Below are positions 1 to 7,495 of a stretch of DNA of 41,929 bases, piece by piece. The first letter of the stretch is position 1, and each line of letters opens with the position of its first letter. The translations under genes and the position numbers were made by a program. The DNA lies in contig JAVBQK010000101.1 in NCBI GenBank assembly GCA_031549105.1, forward strand, positions 1 through 41,929, read 5' to 3'. Origin of the DNA: Avichristensenella sp031549105 (GTDB lineage: Bacteria > Bacillota > Clostridia > Christensenellales > Aristaeellaceae). Below the pieces are notes generated by a model, which searched no databases, was not told the origin of the DNA, and was given only the letters and a program-made list of their open reading frames with translations.

Positions 1-116
1 CGGTTTTTACAGCACCCCCCCCCCCCCCGCGCCGGCCGCCTGCCTGCGCGCCCCGCCCGGCCCGCCCGGCGCGGGGCCCCCCGGCCCCCCCCCCCCCCCC
101 GCGTCTCCCCCGCCCC
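1..116. other. low-complexity C/G-rich tract
   Basis: Long runs of C, interrupted by GCGCC and GGCCCGCCC blocks, fill the stretch downstream of the first gene. I see no gene, hairpin with a T-run or recognisable repeat unit in it. It is unlike the base composition of every other intergenic region here, so a contig-end or sequencing artefact is as likely as real sequence. Confidence 0.6.
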
Positions 117-1187
117 TTATAACACCTTCACCGTAAGCCCACCCGCCCCCTCGCAAACCTCCGCGCACATCCCCCGGATCAGCGCGACCGCTATCTCGTC
201 CGCGCCGGAGAGGAGCGCGCCGCCTGGTGCGCTGTGGGAAAACGCCATCGAGACGTCGTTTTCTTTTTCGGAGTAGGAGACCGTTAGCGTTAGCGGGTGC
301 TGCATCGCGGGGTAGCGCTCGCGATACAGGGTGAGCACTTCTTCCAGCAGCAGCGCGGCGCGGCCTAGGGTTTGACGGGGCACGGCGTGCTTTTCCAGGA
401 AGGACTCCATCGCCCCGGTGGCGCCGTACAGGTCGTGCGACTGCGCATCGAATACGTGCGTGAACGCTCGGATGCGGTGGATAAACGCGCGGGTTTTGTC
501 CCTGTCGGGCGCGCCGAATAGCTTCGCGGGCGGCCCTTCTTCGTAGATTATGCCCTCGTCCATGTAGAATACGCGCGTGGACACGTCCTGGGCGAATTGC
601 ATTTCGTGCGTGACGATCAGCATCGTGATGCCCGTTTTGGCGAGCCTGCGGATTACCGCCAGCACCTCGCTGACCATCGTCGGGTCCAACGCGGAGGTCG
701 GCTCGTCAAAGAGCAGTATCTCCGGCGACATCATCAGGCAGCGGGCGATCGCAGCGCGCTGCTTTTGCCCGCCGGAGAGCATGGCGGGCATGCTCCGCGC
801 CTTATCTTGGATGCCGACCATCTCCAGCGTGTCCAGCGCGGCTTTTTCCGCTTCCTCCCGGCTCTGGCCCAGCAGCTTGCGCGGACCGATCGTCAGGTTG
901 TCCAGAATGTTCAGGTGCGCGTACAAGTTGAAGGATTGGAACACCATGCCCATACGGCGGCGCAGCCTGGGCACGTCGGTGCCGTGCGCGAGAATGTCCG
1001 CGCCATCGATAAAGATGCGCCCGGATTCCGGCCGCTCCAGCAAGTTCAGGCAGCGCAGGAAGGTGCTCTTGCCCGTGCCGGAAGGCCCAATAATTGAGAT
1101 GATTTCACCTTTTTCAATCTGAGTTGATGCGCCTTTGAGCACTTCCAGCGTGCCAAAACGCTTGCTAAGGTTCTCCACGCGAATCAT
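117..1187 (-). CDS. amino-acid ABC transporter ATP-binding protein with extra C-terminal domain
   Basis: Cytoplasmic ATPase subunit of a polar amino-acid importer (GlnQ/HisP class), 356 aa. Visible motifs are Walker A GPSGTGKS near residue 35, signature LSGGQKQR near 140, Walker B ILLFDEPTSALD, and the switch histidine in VTHEM. The ATPase part ends near residue 235. About 120 more residues follow, containing LLLEEVLTLYRERYP and a beta-strand-rich end that looks like a degenerate histidine-kinase-type ATPase fold; this reading is inference. The start at 1187 has AGGAGGT seven bases upstream, and its ATG overlaps the stop of the permease gene (ATGA). An upstream in-frame start would run deep into that gene and is rejected. 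The ATPase is co-translated with the fused binding-protein/permease, so the two probably form one importer. Confidence 0.93.
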   Translation of the reverse strand: MIRVENLSKRFGTLEVLKGASTQIEKGEIISIIGPSGTGKSTFLRCLNLLERPESGRIFIDGADILAHGTDVPRLRRRMGMVFQSFNLYAHLNILDNLTIGPRKLLGQSREEAEKAALDTLEMVGIQDKARSMPAMLSGGQKQRAAIARCLMMSPEILLFDEPTSALDPTMVSEVLAVIRRLAKTGITMLIVTHEMQFAQDVSTRVFYMDEGIIYEEGPPAKLFGAPDRDKTRAFIHRIRAFTHVFDAQSHDLYGATGAMESFLEKHAVPRQTLGRAALLLEEVLTLYRERYPAMQHPLTLTVSYSEKENDVSMAFSHSAPGGALLSGADEIAVALIRGMCAEVCEGAGGLTVKVL

Positions 1188-2674
1188 AGCTGTACCTCCT
1201 TTCGGCCTGACAGCGCCCGGAGCGCCATGATCAGCAGCCACGAGAGCAGGAAGTACAGCACCGCGACGATCGCCAGCGGGAAGAAGGCGTCAAACGTGCG
1301 GCTGCGGATGATGTCTCCCGCCTTGGTCAGGTCCTGCACCGCGATGTAGCCGACGATCGACGTCGTCTTCAGCAGCGAGATGAGCTCGCCCTGGTACACC
1401 GGCCAGACGTGGCGCGTTGCCTGTGGCAGCACGATGTAGAGAAACGCGTACCAACCGCTGAAACCGCTTGCGAGCGCAGCCTCGCGCTGGCCTGGGTCCA
1501 CTGCCAGCAGGCCCGCGCGGAACACCTCGGCGGCATAGGCGGCGAAATTCATGCCCAGCGCGACCACCGAGACGAGCGATGCAGACACATCGGTCTTCGC
1601 AAATGCCACATAATACGTAAACATCAGCACCACCAGCACCGGCACGCCCCGAAACAGGTTGATATACCCGCCCGCGAGCGCGCGCAGCACGCCGTGCCTG
1701 GATATGCGCATCGCGCAGGTGAGCATGCCCAGCAGCGTGCCCAGCACCGCCGACAGCGCGGCAATCATCAGCGTCGTTTTCAGGCCGCTCAGCAGCAGCA
1801 GATAGCGTTGCTCTTTAATGACATTGTTGGTGAAGCTATCGGCAATGCTCTCAAAGAACCCCTTTTCCACAGCGGCGGCCTTTGGCGCGCGCGTGAGCAG
1901 CACCTGCGGGTTGCTGAAGTAGGCAACCGAGAAATCGATCATCTGCGCCCGCTCTTCGGTATAGGTGATGTTGGAGATGGCCAGGTCCGATTTGCCGGCC
2001 TGTATCTCCATGATCAGCGTGGAGAACTTCATGTCGCGGAACTCCACCTGCATCCCCAGGTACGCGGCGATGCGGCGCGCCAGCTCCGCGTCCAGGCCGC
2101 GAACCTCGCCCCGGTCGTCCAGGTAGCACATGGGCTCGCGATTGGCAGCCACCGCAACGCGCAGCACCGGTCCATCCGTGGGCAACTCGATCTCGATTTC
2201 CTCGTAGGGCGAGCCGTCGATCTTGATCCAGCGGTCAATCAGGTTATCAAGCGAGCCGTCCGCCTTCATTTGGTTCAGCAGTTCGTTTACCTTCTGGAGC
2301 AGTTCAGGGCTATCCTTGGATACGGCGATGTTGGTGGTCTCTTTTGTCAGTGCGTTGGGCAGCACGGTAAGATCGGCGTTCTTGCCCGCGACGTTGTAGG
2401 CGGTCGTCTTGGAGGTGACAAAATAATCCACCGCCCCGGCTTTCAGCGCGGCAATTCCGTCCATCGTGTCATCAAACCGCTTGATGTCGGCGTCAGGATA
2501 CTCCTGCAACACCCAGGTCTCGCCAACGGCGCCGGTCATGATGCCTACACGCAGGCCATTGAGGTCGGGCAGGGCGGGTTCCGGCATCGCCTCCGCGCCC
2601 AGAGCGGCGGGCGGCAGCAGTAAAAGTGCGATGAGCGCCATCAAAAGCAGGCGGACAGGCAGGCGCATGCGCAT
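1184..2674 (-). CDS. amino-acid ABC transporter substrate-binding/permease fusion
   Basis: One polypeptide of 496 aa combines the extracytoplasmic solute receptor and the membrane permease of a polar amino-acid importer. It begins with a signal peptide or membrane anchor (LLLMALIALLLLPPAALGA). A segment resembling lobe 2 of a family 3 binding protein comes first (GLRVGIMTGAVGETW to LDNLIDRWI). A segment resembling lobe 1 follows (LRVAVAANREP to TYTEERAQMIDFS), so the lobe order is permuted. The last ~220 residues are a HisM/GlnP-type permease with several membrane helices and the EAA-type loop EAALASGFSGWYAF. Starts at 2674 and 2668 are both possible behind GGAAGGGAG; 2674 is given. A longer upstream start would cover the promoter. 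The ATPase gene overlaps its stop by 4 bp. Amino-acid specificity cannot be read. Confidence 0.92.
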   Translation of the reverse strand: MRMRLPVRLLLMALIALLLLPPAALGAEAMPEPALPDLNGLRVGIMTGAVGETWVLQEYPDADIKRFDDTMDGIAALKAGAVDYFVTSKTTAYNVAGKNADLTVLPNALTKETTNIAVSKDSPELLQKVNELLNQMKADGSLDNLIDRWIKIDGSPYEEIEIELPTDGPVLRVAVAANREPMCYLDDRGEVRGLDAELARRIAAYLGMQVEFRDMKFSTLIMEIQAGKSDLAISNITYTEERAQMIDFSVAYFSNPQVLLTRAPKAAAVEKGFFESIADSFTNNVIKEQRYLLLLSGLKTTLMIAALSAVLGTLLGMLTCAMRISRHGVLRALAGGYINLFRGVPVLVVLMFTYYVAFAKTDVSASLVSVVALGMNFAAYAAEVFRAGLLAVDPGQREAALASGFSGWYAFLYIVLPQATRHVWPVYQGELISLLKTTSIVGYIAVQDLTKAGDIIRSRTFDAFFPLAIVAVLYFLLSWLLIMALRALSGRKEVQL

Positions 2675-2711
2675 CCTCTCCCTTCCATAATGTAATTTAT
2701 TGGTATTTTTT

Positions 2712-2740
2712 ATTTTAACAAACCATAAACCCGCTGTCCA
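2712..2740 (-). promoter_or_regulatory. sigma-A-type promoter for the amino-acid ABC operon
   Basis: On the minus strand TGGACA and TAAAAT are separated by 17 bp, about 40 bp upstream of the fusion gene start. It is divergent from the rplM promoter. Confidence 0.5.
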
Positions 2741-2776
2741 GTGGCTAAAAAGTGCCGCAAACAGCGCATTTCTTCC

Positions 2777-2805
2777 TTGACATGCCACCCACGCTTTGGT
2801 ACAAT
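2777..2805 (+). promoter_or_regulatory. sigma-A-type promoter for rplM-rpsI
   Basis: A perfect TTGACA is followed after 17 bp by TACAAT. The transcript would have a leader of about 100 nt before the rplM GTG. Ribosomal-protein leaders of this operon are often autoregulatory in Bacillota, but I cannot fold this one into the known L13 leader with confidence. Confidence 0.85.
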
Positions 2806-2911
2806 ACGGTTTGCGTCAAGTGACTCCGCTAGCCCCGGGTCAATTGAAAGTTAAGGCGGCGGCTGACCAACGCGGCCTTGTCCCTGAAGACCAAATGGGA
2901 GGAATTCACAC

Positions 2912-3343
2912 GTGAAAACGTTTATGGCCAAGGCCGAAACAGTTGATCGCAAGTGGTACATCGTTGATGCCGAGGGCATGGTGCTCGGACGCTTGGCCAG
3001 CCAGGTCGCGCATATCCTGCGCGGCAAGCATAAGCCTATCTTTACCCCGCACACCGATACCGGTGATCATGTGATCATCGTCAATGCGGATAAAGTCGTT
3101 CTGACCGGCAAAAAGCTGGATCAGAAGATTTACTACCATCACACCGGGTATCCGGGCGGCCTGAAGGAGACCGTTTACCGCGATCTGATGGAGAAAAAGC
3201 CTGAATTCGCCGTCAAGCACGCCATCGTTGGCATGCTGCCCAAGGGTCCCCTCGGGCGCAAGATGGCCACCAAGCTTCGCGTCTATGCAGGCCCGGAGCA
3301 TGAGCAGCAGGCACAGAAGCCCGAAGCGCTCAAACTTTCCTGA
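2912..3343 (+). CDS. rplM: 50S ribosomal protein L13
   Basis: Large-subunit ribosomal protein L13, an early assembly protein that binds 23S rRNA. The 143-aa product has the usual family length and the typical Bacillota opening MKTFMAKAETVDRKWY, followed by LGRLASQVAHILRGKHKP, TGDHVIIVNADKV and VKHAIVGMLPKGPLGRKM. It starts at a GTG placed 9 bases after GGGAGGAA. It is followed within 20 bp by rpsI, the classic conserved pair, and preceded by a near-consensus promoter. Confidence 0.98.
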   Translation: MKTFMAKAETVDRKWYIVDAEGMVLGRLASQVAHILRGKHKPIFTPHTDTGDHVIIVNADKVVLTGKKLDQKIYYHHTGYPGGLKETVYRDLMEKKPEFAVKHAIVGMLPKGPLGRKMATKLRVYAGPEHEQQAQKPEALKLS

Positions 3344-3363
3344 CGTGCAAGAGGAGGATGAAC

Positions 3364-3756
3364 ATGTCTCAGGTTTCGTATCAGGCCGTAGGCCGCCGCA
3401 AGACGGCTGTCGCCCGCGTTCGCCTCGTGCCCGGCGATGGCAAGATCTTGATTAACAAGCGTGAAATCGATAACTATTTCGGCCTGGAGACGCTCAAGAT
3501 GACCGTCCGCCAGCCACTCGTCCTGACTGATACGCTCGGTCGCTTCGACATTCTTGTCAATGTCTGCGGCGGTGGCCTCACCGGCCAGGCCGGTGCGATC
3601 CGTCATGGCATCTCCCGTTCGCTCTGCAAGGCTGATGCCGACCTGCGCCCGCCGCTGAAGAAGGAAGGCTTCCTCACCCGCGACCCGCGCATGAAGGAGC
3701 GCAAGAAGTACGGCCTGAAGGCCGCGCGCCGCGCCCCGCAGTTCAGCAAGCGCTAA
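3364..3756 (+). CDS. rpsI: 30S ribosomal protein S9
   Basis: Small-subunit ribosomal protein S9 (130 aa), whose C-terminal tail reaches the P site of the ribosome. The hallmark features are visible: an N-terminal YQAVGRRKTAVARV block, the central GGGLTGQAGAIRHGISRSL, and the C-terminal LTRDPRMKERKKYG with the final FSKR. The ATG at 3364 is chosen over the one at 3358 because GAGGAGG lies six bases upstream of 3364 and overlaps the other. It is co-transcribed with rplM, and a strong intrinsic terminator follows. Confidence 0.98.
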   Translation: MSQVSYQAVGRRKTAVARVRLVPGDGKILINKREIDNYFGLETLKMTVRQPLVLTDTLGRFDILVNVCGGGLTGQAGAIRHGISRSLCKADADLRPPLKKEGFLTRDPRMKERKKYGLKAARRAPQFSKR

Positions 3757-3782
3757 TATTTGCCCATCGTTCCGTACATTTA

Positions 3783-3806
3783 CCCTCGCTTCATGCGAGG
3801 GTTTTT
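3783..3806 (+). terminator. intrinsic terminator after rpsI
   Basis: A perfect 7-bp stem CCCTCGC/GCGAGGG with a 5-nt loop (TTCAT) is followed directly by TTTTT. Confidence 0.9.
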
Positions 3807-3839
3807 GGCTATTATTTTTCTTTTTTAGGAGGTAGCGGT

Positions 3840-4253
3840 GTGAAGACATTGGTGGTGTACTACTCCTACGGCGGCACGACAAAGGCACTGGCGCAGGGCG
3901 TGGCCAAGAAGGCTGGCGCGACAATCTATGAGATCAAGGACCAGAAAAAGCCCGGTAAGGTTGGGGCCTACGCGCTGGGCAGCTTCAAGGCGATGCGCAT
4001 GAAGCCCGGCAAGGTGGAGCCGGTCACCGCGCGGTTTGCAAACTTTGACCGTATCATCGTGATGGGTCCGGTGTGGGCCGGCCATCCCGCGCCCGCAGTC
4101 GTCAGCGTGTTGGATATGCTGCCCAGCGGCAAGGATGTCGAGGTGCGCATGGTATCGATGAGCGGCGCGAGCCGCGCCAAGGACAAGGTGGAGGCGAAGG
4201 TGCGCGAGAAGGGTTGTAAGCTGGTCGCCTACGAGGACATCAAGGCGAAGTGA
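3840..4253 (+). CDS. short flavodoxin-family protein
   Basis: A 137-aa FMN-binding-type protein, probably a cytoplasmic electron carrier or small NAD(P)H:quinone-type redox protein. The N-terminal beta strand and phosphate-binding loop KTLVVYYSYGGTTKALA match the flavodoxin fold. IIVMGPVWAGHPAPAV corresponds to the second FMN-contacting loop. It is slightly shorter than classical flavodoxins (about 145-180 aa), and the end is basic. It starts at GTG, eight bases after AGGAGG. It is a monocistronic unit between the rpsI terminator and the convergent flippase gene, with only 5 bp between the two stops. Physiological partner unknown. Confidence 0.85.
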   Translation: MKTLVVYYSYGGTTKALAQGVAKKAGATIYEIKDQKKPGKVGAYALGSFKAMRMKPGKVEPVTARFANFDRIIVMGPVWAGHPAPAVVSVLDMLPSGKDVEVRMVSMSGASRAKDKVEAKVREKGCKLVAYEDIKAK

Positions 4254-4258
4254 GTACA

Positions 4259-5536
4259 CTACACGCTCCGGCGGATTGTGCGGATTAGCTCCCGCAGGTG
4301 CAGCAGCATCGCTACCGAGCTGCCCGCGATCTGCGCCCACGCGCAGCCGATCAGCCGGTACTGGGGTGTCAATAAATAATTCAAGCTAAGCGTCAGCAGC
4401 GCGCCGATCAGTGAAGCGATCAGCGCGCTTCGCTGTTTCCCCAGCCCCGATAGCATGCCGCTGAGTACCTGCTGCATGCCGAAGACCGGCACCAGCGGCG
4501 CGAGCGTTCGCACCAACTCCACCAGGTCCGGCTGGTGGTATAGTCGTGTCGCTATCCATGGCGAGAGCGCGTAGAGCGCGGCCATCGCGACCAGCGACAC
4601 ACCCAGCGCGGCGGGCAGCACCTTGGCGACAATGCGGCGCAGTGCCCTCGGGTCGCGTTCCTGCCGCGCCAGCGCAGGCCCCGCCACCATCGCCAGCGCG
4701 CCGGTGACCACGCTCGGCAGCATGATCAGTGGCATCGCCATGCCGGAGAGCATGCCCAGCCGCGCGGTCGCTTCCTGCGCAGATAGCCCCGATACCCGCA
4801 GCCGCAGCGGTACCATCACGGAGTTGACCGTGCGCATCAGCGTGTTGGTGATGCGCATCCAGGTCATCGGCGCGGCCAACTTCCATAGGCTCTTCTCCAG
4901 CCCCTTGGGCACATCGCCCCGCAGCGCGACCCCTGCGCGCGTCAGCAAGAAGAACACCAGTATCACCGACGCGATCTCGCCCACCAGCGTAGCAAAGGGC
5001 GGCACCGCCGCCGTCCATGCCGCCGTCATCCCAGGAATGCCGATCAGCACCGCCGCGCAGATGCCGAACCGCATCAGCTGCTCCATCAGCTCAGAAATAG
5101 CTGGCGGCGCGGTATTCCCCGCCCCATAGCAATAACCATTGTACGCAGCGGAAATACCTAGCACCGGCAAGCACGGCAGGTACATCAGCAGCGCCGGCAG
5201 CGTCCGCCCATCCCCAAGCAGCTTCGCGATCACCGGTAGCAGCACCAGCAGCACGGGCAGCATGATAAAGCTGATGCGCAGTGCCAGCCGCCGTCCCGCC
5301 CGCAGCGCCGCCTCCCCCTGTCCAGCCGCCGCCTCGCGCGCCACCGCCATCGGAATCCCGCTGGTCACCGGCGCCATCCACAGCATATGCGCGGACGATG
5401 CCAGCTCCATCACGCCGATCGCCTCCGCGCCCATCGTGCGCGAAAGCCAGATCCGCATCGCGAACCCGAGCGCGCGAACCACCGTGTTCGCAACCGAAAG
5501 CATGGCCGTCTGAAAGGCCAGTGATCGTTTCTTCAT
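4259..5536 (-). CDS. SpoVB-like polysaccharide/lipid flippase (MOP superfamily)
   Basis: Integral membrane protein of 425 aa with about 12 to 14 hydrophobic segments. The opening MKKRSLAFQTAMLSVANTVV and the conserved RTMGAEAIGVMELASS and SGIPMAVARE regions match the stage V sporulation protein B branch of the oligosaccharide-flippase (MurJ/RfbX/SpoVB) group. Known members move lipid-linked precursors across the membrane, and SpoVB itself is needed for spore cortex formation. The start at 5536 is chosen because it gives the canonical N terminus; the 42 extra upstream codons lie in an intergenic repeat. No clear ribosome binding site is seen. It is consistent with a spore-former, but SpoVB paralogues with other roles exist. 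Confidence 0.85.
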   Translation of the reverse strand: MKKRSLAFQTAMLSVANTVVRALGFAMRIWLSRTMGAEAIGVMELASSAHMLWMAPVTSGIPMAVAREAAAGQGEAALRAGRRLALRISFIMLPVLLVLLPVIAKLLGDGRTLPALLMYLPCLPVLGISAAYNGYCYGAGNTAPPAISELMEQLMRFGICAAVLIGIPGMTAAWTAAVPPFATLVGEIASVILVFFLLTRAGVALRGDVPKGLEKSLWKLAAPMTWMRITNTLMRTVNSVMVPLRLRVSGLSAQEATARLGMLSGMAMPLIMLPSVVTGALAMVAGPALARQERDPRALRRIVAKVLPAALGVSLVAMAALYALSPWIATRLYHQPDLVELVRTLAPLVPVFGMQQVLSGMLSGLGKQRSALIASLIGALLTLSLNYLLTPQYRLIGCAWAQIAGSSVAMLLHLRELIRTIRRSV

Positions 5537-5595
5537 GCAGCAGGGTATGCAGGGGGAGGCGGGGAGTAGACCGGGGAGGGGGAACGAAAGGAACG

Positions 5596-5777
5596 CCAGG
5601 GGACGCTGTCCCCTGGACCCCTGCCAAAGGGCCTTGCCCTTTGGAAACCCAACACTGCTCACGCAGGGGCTAACGCATTCTTTATATAGAATCTACCCCC
5701 GTACCCGCGCGTGAGCGCAACATGGGTTTGGAAAGGGCAACGCCCTTCCCGGGATTCCCAAGGGCAGAGCCCTTGGG
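5596..5777. repeat. composite palindromic repeat, copy A
   Basis: Four hairpins with three-base loops are arranged around inverted arms. They are CCAGGGGAC-GCT (5596-5616), CCAAAGGGC-CTT (5624-5644), AAGGGC-AAC (5733-5747) and CCCAAGGGC-AGA (5757-5777). The arms CTGCTCACGCAG and CGCGTGAGCGCAACATGGG face each other across an AT-rich centre. The element fills most of the 341-bp space between the divergent flippase and HAD genes. Related copies are near 8917, 12915 and 16241, and a related hairpin lies near 41151. Confidence 0.85.
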
Positions 5778-5814
5778 CCGCCGGAGGCCGTTCCTTCCCA
5801 TCCCTCGCTCACTC

Positions 5815-5843
5815 TTGTCATTTTTCGGCGACTCTGTTATCAT
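5815..5843 (+). promoter_or_regulatory. promoter for the HAD phosphatase gene
   Basis: TTGTCA and TATCAT are separated by 17 bp, about 35 bp before the TTG start. It lies just outside repeat copy A. Confidence 0.7.
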
Positions 5844-5877
5844 AAACCAAGGAACCACCGCGAATGGAGGTCTTGTT

Positions 5878-6693
5878 TTGCTCGACTGCGATACCCTGGC
5901 GCGCCTTGGAGGCGTGCGCTGCTTTTTGCTGGATATGGATGGTACGTTTTACTTGGGCGATCAGCTGTTGCCCGGCTCGTTGGAGTTTCTGGAGGCGCTG
6001 CGGGAGACTGGGCGGCAGGCGCTGTTTCTGACGAATAATTCGTCGAAGCGCGCGGATGCATACCTGGACAAGCTTCGCCGTATGGGCGTGACGGAGCCGT
6101 TCTTGCGGGTGTACACCTCGGGCCAGGCCGCAGGGGATTATGTGTTGCGGGAGCATGCGGGCCAGCGCGCGTTTTTGCTGGGCAACGAGTCGCTGTGCGC
6201 GGAACTGGTTTCGATGGGGGTTTTGATCGATGAGGAGAAACCGGATTATGTCCTCGTCGGGTTTGATACGGGACTGAACTACGCGGGCCTCTGCCGTGTG
6301 TGCGATTTGGTGCGCGCAGGGTTGCCGTATGTCGCCACACACCCGGATTTCAACTGCCCCACTGAGACGGGGTTCATCCCCGATATCGGCGCAATTATCG
6401 CATTCATTGAGGCCAGCACGGGCAGGCGGCCGGATATCATCCTAGGCAAGCCGTATCGTGGCATTGTCGATGGCGCGCTGGCAATCACCGGTTGCCCAGC
6501 CGGGGAAACTGCGATGGTCGGCGACCGGCTGTATACCGACATCGCCACCGGCGTGAACTTCGGCATGACAGCGATCCTTGTGCTCTCGGGCGAGGCGACG
6601 ATGGACGACCTGAAAACATCGCCCGTGCAGCCGCACCTCATTTTTGACCGCCTGAGCGATATGATCCCCTATCTGCGCGCATCAACTCTATAG
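5878..6693 (+). CDS. HAD superfamily IIA phosphatase (NagD/AraL-like)
   Basis: Cytoplasmic sugar-phosphate or nucleotide phosphatase, 271 aa. Motif I is LLDMDGTFYLGD with the nucleophilic aspartate, motif II is FLTNNSSKR, the cap domain follows, the motif III lysine is in ILGKPYRG, and motif IV is MVGDRLYTDI. The length is normal for NagD-type enzymes (250-270 aa). The start is set at the TTG at 5878 because GGAGG sits seven bases upstream and the domain begins immediately. The in-frame ATG at 5722 would translate the palindromic repeat and the promoter. A nucleotidyltransferase gene follows after 21 bp, so the pair may act on the same phosphorylated sugar. Substrate unknown. Confidence 0.92.
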   Translation: MLDCDTLARLGGVRCFLLDMDGTFYLGDQLLPGSLEFLEALRETGRQALFLTNNSSKRADAYLDKLRRMGVTEPFLRVYTSGQAAGDYVLREHAGQRAFLLGNESLCAELVSMGVLIDEEKPDYVLVGFDTGLNYAGLCRVCDLVRAGLPYVATHPDFNCPTETGFIPDIGAIIAFIEASTGRRPDIILGKPYRGIVDGALAITGCPAGETAMVGDRLYTDIATGVNFGMTAILVLSGEATMDDLKTSPVQPHLIFDRLSDMIPYLRASTL

Positions 6694-6714
6694 ATAAAGA
6701 GAGGAAGTCACACT

Positions 6715-7449
6715 ATGAAAGCCATCATTCTTGCCGCCGGAAAAGGCACCCGCCTGGAGTGCGAAGCTGCCGAACTGCCCAAGGCCATGCGCCTGCTGGA
6801 GGGCAAGCCGCTGATCCAGTACGTGCTGGACAACCTGGACTTCCTGGAGCCGGACGATATCACCATCGTCGTGGGTTTCTACAAGGAAAAAGTCATGGAA
6901 GCGCTGGGGGACAAATATCATTATGTAACGCAGCAGGAGCTCAACGGCACGGCCAAGGCCACGCTGTGCGCCAAGCCGGTTTTGGGGAACTTTTCCGGTC
7001 CCGTGCTCGTCTGTTATTGCGACATGCCTTTCCTGGCGCGCGAGACGTACCAGGCCATGTTTGATCTGCACGAAAATTCCGGCGCGGGCAACACGCTGCT
7101 CGCGGGCCGCGTGCACCCGATCCCGCCGTTCGGCCGACTGATACGCAATGCCATGGGCGAACTGGTGGATGTGATCGAGGACAGCGCGTGCACGCCCGAG
7201 CAGAAGCTGATCGACGAGGTCAATATCGGCATCCAGGTGCTGGACGGCGCGCGGATGTGGAGCTGGCTGGAAGCCATCGACGACAACAACCCCAAGCATG
7301 AGTTCTATCTGACCGGGGTGGTGCGCGTGTTGGCGGAACAAGGCGTGCGTCAGGAGGTTGTCACCCTCACGAACCTGGACGAGATGCTGGGCATCAACAC
7401 CATGGACGATATGCACCAGGCCGAAGCGCTGCTGAAGGCCAAAGGATAA
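6715..7449 (+). CDS. sugar-phosphate nucleotidyltransferase (GlmU N-terminal-like)
   Basis: A 244-aa NTP-transferase domain protein that would activate a sugar or alcohol phosphate to its nucleotide diphosphate form. The signature MKAIILAAGKGTRL and the following LPKAMRLLEGKPLIQYVL are the nucleotide-binding loop and lysine. CDMPFLAR supplies the metal-binding aspartate region, and NELNGTAKA-like QQELNGTAKATL resembles the GlmU uracil/substrate loop. There is no left-handed beta-helix acetyltransferase domain, so it is not a complete GlmU. AGAGGAAG precedes the ATG. It is probably transcribed with the HAD phosphatase upstream and the peptidoglycan-binding protein downstream (46-bp gap). The substrate may be a cell-wall or capsule precursor; that is inference. 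Confidence 0.88.
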   Translation: MKAIILAAGKGTRLECEAAELPKAMRLLEGKPLIQYVLDNLDFLEPDDITIVVGFYKEKVMEALGDKYHYVTQQELNGTAKATLCAKPVLGNFSGPVLVCYCDMPFLARETYQAMFDLHENSGAGNTLLAGRVHPIPPFGRLIRNAMGELVDVIEDSACTPEQKLIDEVNIGIQVLDGARMWSWLEAIDDNNPKHEFYLTGVVRVLAEQGVRQEVVTLTNLDEMLGINTMDDMHQAEALLKAKG

Positions 7450-7495
7450 TAAGCATTCCGGCAAGAACGACCGACCAGCGAAGAGGAAATGACGA

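Noticed and set aside
2806..2911. Known L13 autoregulatory leader in front of rplM
   Set aside because: The leader has the right position and length, but I could not recognise its conserved structure by eye.
5722..5877. N-terminal extension of the HAD gene, with a similar upstream extension of the flippase gene at 5537-5662
   Set aside because: These translate the palindromic repeat and its flanks; the family N termini begin later.
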